The position numbers were made by a program, and so were the translations under genes. Positions 1 to 5,320 of a stretch of 6,858 nt of DNA are shown piece by piece. Positions within the stretch are counted from its first letter, which is position 1. Every line of letters starts with the position of its first letter. Origin of the DNA: Ignavibacteria bacterium (GTDB lineage: Bacteria; Bacteroidota; Ignavibacteria; Ignavibacteriales; Ignavibacteriaceae); contig JAUSIA010000356.1 in NCBI GenBank assembly GCA_030648225.1, forward strand, positions 1 through 6,858, in the 5' to 3' direction. The notes below the pieces were generated by a model that was not told the DNA's origin, did no database searches, and worked only from the letters and a program-made list of their open reading frames with translations.

Positions 1-538
1 TGGACATTGAAGATTTAATATCCTGGCTAAGCTGCTGGTCTGTTAAATAATTATTTAAAGAAGTAAGGGTAATTTTAATATCTGAAACTGTTGAAGTGAA
101 ATCTTCCTGTAAAGAACCGACCATTGACATTACCTGCGGAACATCGGCATAAAACAAACCTTCCTGTAATTTATTATAATCAATTTCTGTTTGTGAAGTA
201 CCGGGAGAGATCTCAACTTTTTTCCCACCCATTAAATCAAGCATTGAAACTGCATACCGTGCATCTTCTTTTAACTGAATATTATTATCAACTTTTAATG
301 TAACGATTACACTTTCTCCATCTATCTTTAAATCTTCAACAAAACCTTTGCGTACTCCATTTACTGTAACTGGATCACCGATTTCAAGCCCGGATGTATT
401 ATTAAATTTCACCTTCACAGTATTCTCAGTTGGCGTTAAGCTGAAATTCTTTGCCCATCCCAGAATCCATAAACAAATGATTACTCCGAGCAGTACAGTA
501 ATACCAACTCTAATTTCAGTTTTTCTTTGATCTTTCAT
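1..538 (-). CDS. MlaD/MCE-family lipid transport protein, C-terminus cut by the window edge
   Basis: Reading the minus strand from ATG at 538 gives 179 open codons that run off the left edge. A short charged N-terminus (MKDQRKTEIR) is followed by one membrane helix at about residues 10-27, then an MCE domain at about 39-115 with the family hallmark VTVNGVRKGFV at 57-67 and a second conserved stretch around DLMGGKKVEI (101-110). After it a polar, probably helical region begins, as in MlaD-like proteins with long C-terminal helices. Family knowledge: these proteins are anchored in the inner membrane, form periplasmic hexamer rings and carry phospholipids between membranes with an MlaE/MlaF-type ABC transporter, whose genes are not in the window. 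AAAAAGG lies 2 bases before the ATG, closer than usual, but no other Met occurs before the MCE domain. It overlaps the preceding 118-codon gene by 23 bases, suggesting translational coupling. The family call is firm; the substrate is inferred. Confidence 0.93.
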   Translation of the reverse strand, partial: MKDQRKTEIRVGITVLLGVIICLWILGWAKNFSLTPTENTVKVKFNNTSGLEIGDPVTVNGVRKGFVEDLKIDGESVIVTLKVDNNIQLKEDARYAVSMLDLMGGKKVEISPGTSQTEIDYNKLQEGLFYADVPQVMSMVGSLQEDFTSTVSDIKITLTSLNNYLTDQQLSQDIKSSMS

Positions 539-872
539 ATCCTTTTTGCTCAATTAAATTCTTTATTTTGTTCAAATCTTCCCGGGTGATTATACTATCC
601 CTGACAACAAACTTAACAGAATCTATCAGCCAGTCAATATCGTTATCAGAAAGCTCTTTAGTATTTGTAAATTTAACCTGAAGATAATCTTTAAGCAAAG
701 TGCGTAATGAATCCTTTTCAGGAGATTCATTAATGAAACTTAATTCCTCATCAGCACCACTTACAACAAGATCACTGAAAAATTCTTCAAGATGGTTCTG
801 AACAATATACAAGCCTGCTGCAACTAAAATAGTTAAAATAATTATTGATTTTAGGAAACAGCCTTTTTTCAA
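516..872 (-). CDS. Small single-pass membrane protein of unknown function
   Basis: I do not recognise this 118-residue protein. It has a basic N-terminus (MKKGCFLK), one hydrophobic helix at about residues 9-24, and a polar remainder rich in Glu, Asp, Lys and Ser that looks mostly helical, so it probably sits in the inner membrane facing the periplasm. C5 precedes the hydrophobic core, so it is not a lipobox. The start is TTG at 872-870: there is no ATG in the frame, and the preceding gene's TAA lies in the same frame two codons upstream. A GGGGAA sequence in the last codons of that gene, about 9-10 bases ahead, is a plausible ribosome-binding site. It is preceded by the GldE-like gene (6-base gap) and overlaps the MCE gene by 23 bases, so a supporting role for one of these membrane partners is possible. 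It takes the position GldD holds in some Bacteroidota but shows no GldD resemblance I can see. Confidence 0.75.
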   Translation of the reverse strand: MKKGCFLKSIIILTILVAAGLYIVQNHLEEFFSDLVVSGADEELSFINESPEKDSLRTLLKDYLQVKFTNTKELSDNDIDWLIDSVKFVVRDSIITREDLNKIKNLIEQKGYERSKKN

Positions 873-878
873 AAAAAA

Positions 879-2159
879 TTATTCCCCTATTTCTTTTTCG
901 ATGAGCACTTTGTTAATCCTTTTTCTTGATACTTCTTTTACTGTAAACTTAAAATTTTCCAGGTTAAAATTATAGTCTTCTTTTGGTATGTGACCTGCCT
1001 GGTTTAAAACTAATCCGGCAAGTGTTTCAAAACTTTCATTCTCAACAGGAATATTTGTATTGAGGAGTTCATTCAGTTCATCCAGGGAGATCATGCCTAA
1101 AACCATATATTTATTTTCATCAACTTTAACAACAGGATTTTCTTCTTTATCATATTCATCTCTTATCTCTCCAACTATCTCTTCTATTATGTCTTCCAAA
1201 GTTATTAAGCCTGCAGTGCCGCCATACTCATCAACAACAATTGCGATATGCATTTTCTTTTCCTGGAACTCATACATCAGATCATTTATCATTTTAGTAT
1301 TTGGTATGAACATAACTTTACGGGCAATCTTCAGAATATTAAAACCATTTGAATTTTTGTTCAGCAAATATTTAAGAATATCTTTTGCATAGATAATTCC
1401 AATAATTTCATCAAGATTTTTTTTGTAAAGAGGAATTCTGCTGTGCTGAGATGATTTTATAATTTCAATTAATTCTGGTAAAGTAGTATCTGACGAAATA
1501 GAAATCATATCAACACGCGGAGTCATAACTTCCTGAACGGCAACAGATTTAAAGCTTATAATGCTCTGGATTATTCCATGTTCTTCTTCTGCAAGAGTTC
1601 CGAGCTCGTGTCCTAATTCCGCCAGTTCAGTAATTTCCTCAGGAGAAATGGCTGCATTGCCATGGTTAAATTTTATTTTCGCTACAAGAGATCTTATAAA
1701 CTCTGTTATGGTTTCGGAAATAGGATAAATTATTACAGTAAACCAATAGAGTGGAATAGAAACTAATTTAGCAACCATAAACGGGTTTTTAGCTGCCCAT
1801 ATTTTTGGTGTGAATTCTGAAAAAATTATAACAAGAATGGTTAATAAAATTATCTGCAGAGTAAATATAAATTCTTCAGATAAATTTGTGACTTTCAGAA
1901 TATCAAGAGCAAGTGATACAGCAACAATAGATGCTGCAACATTTACGATTGTGTTTCCTATTAAAATTGAAACAAGCAATCTTCTTGGATGATCAATGAG
2001 GTTTAACAAATATCTCCCGGCAAGAGGGTTAATACCTGAAATATTTTTTAGCGTTCTCTTGTCCAGAGAAAATAAAGCTACTTCAGAGCAAGAAAAAAAA
2101 GCCGAAAGGAGGAGTAAAATCAAAAGAAAAATAATTCTAACTTGCCAATAAATATCCAA
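879..2159 (-). CDS. DUF21/CBS-pair/CorC_HlyC membrane protein (GldE/CorC/CNNM-like)
   Basis: The 426 residues follow the complete CNNM/CorC plan. A DUF21 (CNNM) transmembrane region covers about 1-160, with helices near 7-24, 60-86, 97-115 and 128-148, and includes SAFFSCSEVALFSL (19-32). A CBS pair spans about 210-330, opening at EVMTPRVDMI (210-219). It holds the conserved HIAIVVDEYGGTAGLITLED (304-323). A CorC_HlyC C-terminal domain covers about 342-424. Relatives are implicated in magnesium export or resistance; the Bacteroidota member GldE is tied to gliding motility and is typically encoded next to ssb, as here. The transported ion is not shown by sequence. The start appears to be TTG at 2159-2157: no ATG occurs in frame until residue 128, an in-frame TAA lies three codons upstream, and AGGAA sits 12 bases ahead. 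Length is normal. It is 34 bases after ssb, likely in the same operon. Confidence 0.93.
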   Translation of the reverse strand: MDIYWQVRIIFLLILLLLSAFFSCSEVALFSLDKRTLKNISGINPLAGRYLLNLIDHPRRLLVSILIGNTIVNVAASIVAVSLALDILKVTNLSEEFIFTLQIILLTILVIIFSEFTPKIWAAKNPFMVAKLVSIPLYWFTVIIYPISETITEFIRSLVAKIKFNHGNAAISPEEITELAELGHELGTLAEEEHGIIQSIISFKSVAVQEVMTPRVDMISISSDTTLPELIEIIKSSQHSRIPLYKKNLDEIIGIIYAKDILKYLLNKNSNGFNILKIARKVMFIPNTKMINDLMYEFQEKKMHIAIVVDEYGGTAGLITLEDIIEEIVGEIRDEYDKEENPVVKVDENKYMVLGMISLDELNELLNTNIPVENESFETLAGLVLNQAGHIPKEDYNFNLENFKFTVKEVSRKRINKVLIEKEIGE

Positions 2160-2193
2160 ATAAAAATTTTATTCCTAACTGTTAAACTTATAC

Positions 2194-2601
2194 TTAAAAC
2201 GGAAGATCCTCATTTTCTTCAACACTTACATCAGGTTCGGAAACTTGCGTTTGGGTTTCTTCTGATACTCCTGAAGAATCAAGCGGTATTAAACGTTCAG
2301 ATATTACTTCTGTAGAATAACGTTTGATGCCCTCTTTATCGGTATAGTCCCGTTTGGAAATTCTTCCTTCTACATAAAACTTTCTTCCCTTTTTAAGGTT
2401 TTCTTTCATATAGTCGGAAAGACTGAAAGAAACAATATTATGCCATGTTGTTTCATTTACCCAGTTTCCATCTTTACCTTTATAACTATTGCTTGTTGCA
2501 ATAGTAAAATTAGTTATTGAAAGGTTATTTGTTGTAAACCTGGTCTCGGCATCCTTACCAAGATTACCAATAAGCATAATTTTATTTAGTGAAAAAGCCA
2601 T
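2194..2601 (-). CDS. ssb: Single-stranded DNA-binding protein
   Basis: A 135-residue SSB. The OB-fold covers about residues 5-106, beginning NKIMLIGNLGKDAE (6-19), with the DNA-stacking aromatics of the family probably including W47, W53 and F75. A short acidic and Ser/Thr-rich linker (about 108-127) leads to the acidic tip EENEDLPF (128-135), the peptide that in bacterial SSBs recruits replication and repair partners. The protein normally acts as a tetramer coating single-stranded DNA during replication, recombination and repair. Start ATG at 2601 is supported by a strong GGGAGGG four bases ahead. It is the first gene of the minus-strand operon and is divergent from the pilin-like genes. At 135 residues it is shorter than E. 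coli SSB (178) because the linker is short, as is common in this part of the tree. Confidence 0.97.
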   Translation of the reverse strand: MAFSLNKIMLIGNLGKDAETRFTTNNLSITNFTIATSNSYKGKDGNWVNETTWHNIVSFSLSDYMKENLKKGRKFYVEGRISKRDYTDKEGIKRYSTEVISERLIPLDSSGVSEETQTQVSEPDVSVEENEDLPF

Positions 2602-2605
2602 TAAA

Positions 2606-2612
2606 CCCTCCC
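2606..2612 (-). promoter_or_regulatory. Strong ribosome-binding site of ssb
   Basis: Read on the minus strand this is GGGAGGG, followed by TTTA and the ATG of ssb. It fixes the ssb start. It also shows that this organism uses Shine-Dalgarno pairing, which is weak or absent in most Bacteroidia. Confidence 0.8.
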
Positions 2613-2711
2613 AAGTATGTTGAAAACTACTTATAAATTAGCAATAGCCTTAATTTAATATTAAAAATAAAATTTAACAACAATTAATATTTATTATTTA
2701 CCAAATAAGCT

Positions 2712-2724
2712 TGTAAAATTTACA
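2712..2724. promoter_or_regulatory. Operator-like palindrome TGTAAA-N-TTTACA
   Basis: A perfect inverted repeat with 6-base arms around one central base. It lies about 170 bases before the predicted start of the pilin-like transcript and about 110 bases before the ssb start codon. The form resembles a dimeric regulator's operator, and the distance would suit an activator site for a sigma-54 promoter. It is a single copy in AT-rich sequence, so chance is a real alternative. Confidence 0.3.
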
Positions 2725-2745
2725 TGAAAATAAATTAAGTTTTCA
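2725..2745. repeat. Inverted repeat TGAAAA-N9-TTTTCA
   Basis: Six-base arms separated by nine bases, directly abutting the TGTAAA palindrome and centred about 128 bases upstream of the -24 element. Enhancer-binding proteins of sigma-54 promoters typically bind dyads 80-150 bases upstream, so the position is suitable. The arms are AT-rich and short, so this is only a candidate. Confidence 0.25.
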
Positions 2746-2832
2746 AATAATAATCAAATCTTTTCTAAAATCAAGACACACCTTTCATCAATTAGTAACA
2801 AAAGAATACAGTAAAGTAGGTTCTATCCAAAA

Positions 2833-2851
2833 ACATTTTTAATCAAAATGT
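2833..2851. repeat. Inverted repeat ACATTTT-N5-AAAATGT just upstream of the -24 element
   Basis: Perfect 7-base arms around a 5-base spacer, ending 11 bases before the sigma-54-like element. It could be a protein-binding site such as an operator or a bend-protein site. A terminator is less likely because the stem has only one G-C pair per arm, despite a T run a few bases later. Confidence 0.3.
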
Positions 2852-2862
2852 AACTTTTTTCA

Positions 2863-2878
2863 TTGCACAGATTTTGCT
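2863..2878 (+). promoter_or_regulatory. Sigma-54-like -24/-12 promoter of the pilin-like operon
   Basis: TTGCAC at 2863-2868, five bases, then TTGCT at 2874-2878. The consensus is TGGCAC-N5-TTGCW, so the spacing is exact, the -12 TTGC is intact and the -24 half differs only by T for the first G of the GG pair. Transcription would start near 2889, giving a 30-base leader that contains the GGAG ribosome-binding site of the first gene. Sigma-54 with an enhancer-binding protein controls pilin genes in several bacteria, which suits the downstream genes. The -24 GG is normally the most conserved part, so the deviation lowers confidence. No equally good sigma-70 pair was found here. Confidence 0.5.
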
Positions 2879-2918
2879 GAAAATAAAGCGATAATTAGCA
2901 ATAACACCGGAGATATTA

Positions 2919-3428
2919 ATGAATACAGGTCAATCGCTTATAACTATTGGAGCAATGATGCTATTGTCCGTAACAGTCCTGAGGGTGAATAATAACCTGC
3001 TAAGTACAAATTCAACTTTAATGGATACTAAATTTGGTGTATTGGCGGTTTCACTTGGTACATCAATAATTGAAGAAGCAAATAAAAAAGCTTTTGATCT
3101 GGCAGGTAGTGATGATGCCATTGCATCTGTTGATCTTCTTACTGCTCCGGGTGGTTTAGGTCCTGCTTTTAGTGAAGTGTATCCGGATTATAATGACTTT
3201 GATGATTATAATGGTTTAATAGATACAATTGATACAATGCCTTCAGCAAAATTCATCTTAGCTTGTGAGGTTTGTTATATAGATCCGGCTAACCCGAATG
3301 TTAAAGTAAACTACAGAACATGGCATAAAAAAATGACAGTTAAAATTACAAGCCCAAGCATGGGAAATGAAGAAAAACGGGATACTATAAAATTATCATC
3401 GGTATTCAGCTATTGGTACTTCAGATAA
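2919..3428 (+). CDS. Diverged minor pilin, PilV/GspI-like
   Basis: 169 residues. The N-terminus reads MNTG-QSLITIGAMMLLSVTVL: a possible four-residue leader ending in Gly, then a hydrophobic helix at about 5-22, as in type IV pilins and pseudopilins, but with Thr where mature position 5 should be Glu. The segment FGVLAVSLGTSIIEEANKKAFD (39-60) matches the usual PilV/GspI pattern of a helix with Ala/Leu then Glu before the globular head. The head is about 61-169, acidic, with a CEVC pair (C116, C119) that could form a disulphide. ATG at 2919 has GGAG six bases ahead; the frame is closed by TAA at 2892-2894 with no other start between, so the short leader is real. First gene of a three-gene operon (14-base gap to the next). 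Role as a minor pilin priming or decorating a pilus or secretion pseudopilus is inferred; an unrelated single-pass protein is the alternative. Confidence 0.7.
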   Translation: MNTGQSLITIGAMMLLSVTVLRVNNNLLSTNSTLMDTKFGVLAVSLGTSIIEEANKKAFDLAGSDDAIASVDLLTAPGGLGPAFSEVYPDYNDFDDYNGLIDTIDTMPSAKFILACEVCYIDPANPNVKVNYRTWHKKMTVKITSPSMGNEEKRDTIKLSSVFSYWYFR

Positions 3429-3442
3429 TTGAAAGGTGAAAG

Positions 3443-4039
3443 ATGGGATTTAGCACTATAATAGATATACTTGGTTCAATGATTATTGGCGGTACATTAA
3501 TGGTTATCCTATGGAGGCTTAATGATGCTACTACTGCTACTACATATAATTACAGTGGTGAATTATCACTTCAGCAAAATCTTGCAACCGTAGCACTGAT
3601 AATTGAAAATGATTTCAGAAAAATTGGTTATTGTGCAAACTGGAATCAAATGCCTGATTCTGGCAAAATACTTTTAGCGGAAAATGATAAAATAAAATTT
3701 TTGACTGATGTTGAGAATGATGGCTTTATAGATACAATGTATTATTACTTAGGACCAACCAGTGAACTAAGCATGACTGAGAATCCACGTGACAGAGTTT
3801 TATACAGAGTTATAAACAGCCAAACACCAGTTGCTTCCAACCTTGGAGTAACACAATTTTATTTAATTTATTTTAATCCTCTTGGTGATACTATTCCTTT
3901 CCCAATTACACAGCCGGGTGAAGTATCGACAATGGAAATAAATTTAACTGTAGAAAACACAGCTGCATATGACCAGCAATATTCTAGTGCTTTCTGGCGG
4001 CAGATAAGATTAGTTGCAAGAAATTTAAAAAACAGATAA
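3443..4039 (+). CDS. Diverged minor pilin, PilW/GspJ-like
   Basis: 198 residues. It starts MG-FSTIIDIL, a two-residue leader ending in Gly, then Phe at mature position 1 and a hydrophobic helix to about residue 25; Asp at mature position 6 stands near where Glu5 normally is. ALIIENDFRKIGY (51-63) fits the PilW/GspJ signature in which the helix ends in a D-R-x-x-G-Y stretch. Further along come an I-K-F-x-x-D...D-G-x-I-D segment with a following Y-Y-L strand (84-103), LYRVIN (120-125) and GVTQFYLIYF (135-144), an order typical of PilW heads. The C-terminus is basic. Start ATG at 3443 is fixed by an in-frame TGA two codons upstream, with AAAGG six bases ahead. Family knowledge: GspJ/PilW sit in the tip complex with the I/V and K/X subunits. 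Best-supported member of the triad. Confidence 0.75.
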   Translation: MGFSTIIDILGSMIIGGTLMVILWRLNDATTATTYNYSGELSLQQNLATVALIIENDFRKIGYCANWNQMPDSGKILLAENDKIKFLTDVENDGFIDTMYYYLGPTSELSMTENPRDRVLYRVINSQTPVASNLGVTQFYLIYFNPLGDTIPFPITQPGEVSTMEINLTVENTAAYDQQYSSAFWRQIRLVARNLKNR

Positions 4040-4043
4040 GGAG
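4038..4043 (+). promoter_or_regulatory. Ribosome-binding site of the third pilin-like gene, overlapping the previous stop
   Basis: AAGGAG with a 7-base spacer to ATG 4051 shares its first two bases with the TAA of the preceding gene. It fixes the start of the large pilin-like gene and suggests coupled translation of the second and third genes. Confidence 0.75.
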
Positions 4044-4050
4044 AATTGAG

Positions 4051-5271
4051 ATGGGAGGAAAAGCTGCTTTACTTTTAGTTTGTGGTTTTAGCCTGATTTT
4101 TATGGTGGTTGCTCAAAATTTTGGAAGTATTACAACCCGGGCTGTAGATAATATAGTTGACTACCATAATGAAACTGTTGCACATAATATTGCAGTGAGT
4201 GCTGCTAATATGGCTGCAAATGAAGTATTTCTTGATAATAAGTGGGATGAAGGCTACGATAAAACAAATTTTATGGATGGTAATTTTGAAGTTTCTGTAG
4301 ATATAATTGACGCATTCAAGGATATAAGAAGAATTACATCTACCGGATCTTTCAGAGGTGTAACACACCAGGTTCAGGTTACTTTATCTCCAAGCAAATT
4401 CTCTAAATTTGCTTATTATTCCTTAAGCGAAGGTGGAACAATCTGGTGGACTAACAATGATACTGTATGGGGACCTTTTCATACACAGGATTATATGAGA
4501 GTATCCAAACATCCTGTATTTTATGGTAAAGCAACTACAAAACGATCATTAATTTATTACACCAGTAAAAGTATAGACTATCCGAAGTTCTATAACGGGT
4601 TTGAACAAGGTGTTGATCTTCCCCTTCCTTTAGATGGTCTATCTCCAATAGAAGTAGTTGCTGATGATGATGGATATAAATTCAACAATAAAGATACAGT
4701 ATATATGACATTTGCAGGGGACAGCATTAAGTTCAGGTATCAATGGAATACGGCTGATACTACCGTTCTTACTGCTTCATTAGCACCAAATGGAGTTATT
4801 TTCGCAAAGAATTCTGTTGTTAGATTAAAAGGAACGGTAAAGGGACAATATACGGTTGCAGTTTCTGGTACAAGTGGTAAAGGAAAAGTTTTTCTGGACG
4901 ATGATATTGTTTATTCTCAAGACCCCAGAGTTTATCCTAATTCAACAGACTTATTGGGGATTGTAGCAAAGAACCATATTTTAATAACTCAAAATGCAGC
5001 CAATAATAGTAATATAAATATTCATGCTACTATGTATTCAGAAAGTTATGGATTCGGAGCAGAAAATTACAATACAAGACCAGTTAGTGGTGATATAAAT
5101 TTATTAGGTGGTATAATTCAAAATATAAGACAAGCTGTGGGAACTTTTAGTGGCACATCAATAACGCATGGTTTTAATAAAAGATATAAGTATGATGATA
5201 GATTAATGCATAGTTATCCCCCCGCCTTCCCGGGAACGGGTAAATATGAAATTGTTTCCTGGTTAGAATAA
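4051..5271 (+). CDS. Large PilX/GspK-like minor pilin with a long beta-rich head
   Basis: 406 residues. It starts MGGKAALLLVCGFSLIFMVV: a Gly-ended two- or three-residue leader then a hydrophobic helix to about residue 21 without Glu5, as in PilX and GspK. The amphipathic continuation RAVDNIVDYHNETVAHNIA (30-48) followed by SAANMAANEVF (50-60) is the PilX pattern of a helix ending in an Ala-rich A-E segment. A first small domain (about 75-112) is followed by a large head of about 290 residues, beta-strand and Asn/Gly/Thr-rich, with alternating hydrophobic strands near 246-335 that could form a beta-helix. It ends with a conserved-looking tail, YDDRL (381-385), PPAFP (390-394) and YEIVSWLE (399-406). 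It recalls DUF4900-type heads, from memory only. Likely the tip or adhesive subunit of the set. AAGGAG supports the start. Gene 11 bases after the PilW-like gene; terminator 18 bases after its stop. Confidence 0.7.
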   Translation: MGGKAALLLVCGFSLIFMVVAQNFGSITTRAVDNIVDYHNETVAHNIAVSAANMAANEVFLDNKWDEGYDKTNFMDGNFEVSVDIIDAFKDIRRITSTGSFRGVTHQVQVTLSPSKFSKFAYYSLSEGGTIWWTNNDTVWGPFHTQDYMRVSKHPVFYGKATTKRSLIYYTSKSIDYPKFYNGFEQGVDLPLPLDGLSPIEVVADDDGYKFNNKDTVYMTFAGDSIKFRYQWNTADTTVLTASLAPNGVIFAKNSVVRLKGTVKGQYTVAVSGTSGKGKVFLDDDIVYSQDPRVYPNSTDLLGIVAKNHILITQNAANNSNINIHATMYSESYGFGAENYNTRPVSGDINLLGGIIQNIRQAVGTFSGTSITHGFNKRYKYDDRLMHSYPPAFPGTGKYEIVSWLE

Positions 5272-5289
5272 TATTTTTGGGGATAATAT

Positions 5290-5320
5290 AGAGGTTCTGA
5301 TATTCAGAGCCTCTTTTTAT
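5290..5320 (+). terminator. Intrinsic terminator of the pilin-like operon
   Basis: A 10-pair stem, AGAGGTTCTG against CAGAGCCTCT with one G-U pair, closes a 5-base loop (5300-5304) and runs into TTTTATTTT. It lies 18 bases after the last pilin-like stop. The opposite-strand gene ends inside the U tract (stop at 5317-5319), so the hairpin may also help end that convergent transcript, although the minus-strand 3' side (CTATATTAT) is a poorer U tract. Confidence 0.9.

Larger units (their letters stand above)
2602..2918. other. Divergent intergenic region between ssb and the pilin-like operon
   Basis: A 317-base, very AT-rich spacer with no convincing open reading frame or structured RNA. It must hold promoters in both directions. 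On the plus side a sigma-54-like element is visible (2863-2878). On the ssb side only weak sigma-70-like hexamers can be proposed, for instance TATAAG about 30 bases before the ssb start, and I do not call one. Several short inverted repeats (2712-2724, 2725-2745, 2833-2851) and an 11-base direct repeat (2636-2646 and 2893-2903) are present. In such AT-rich sequence some are expected by chance. Confidence 0.7.

Noticed and set aside
348..530. Plus-strand open frame of 60 codons
   Set aside because: Antisense to the MCE gene, whose minus-strand reading gives a clear MCE domain.
1060..1392. Plus-strand open frame of 110 codons
   Set aside because: It lies antisense within the GldE-like gene, whose domains are clear, and its translation is Ser/Ile/Phe-rich without recognisable features.
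2833..2860. Hairpin followed by a T run as an intrinsic terminator
   Set aside because: The stem has a single G-C pair per arm, and no plus-strand gene ends before it; an operator-like dyad is a better reading.
2874..2895. Sigma-70 promoter from TTGCTG and GATAAT
   Set aside because: The spacing is only 10 bases, far too short; the sigma-54-like element explains the same TTGC better.
3525..3545. ACT-rich short tandem stretch in the PilW-like gene (DATTATT)
   Set aside because: Only a few codons long, in frame, and compatible with an ordinary Thr-rich turn after the pilin helix.
4075..4368. Minus-strand open frame of 97 codons
   Set aside because: Antisense to the PilX-like gene, no ribosome-binding site and low-complexity Ile/Asn/Cys/Ser composition; a shadow.
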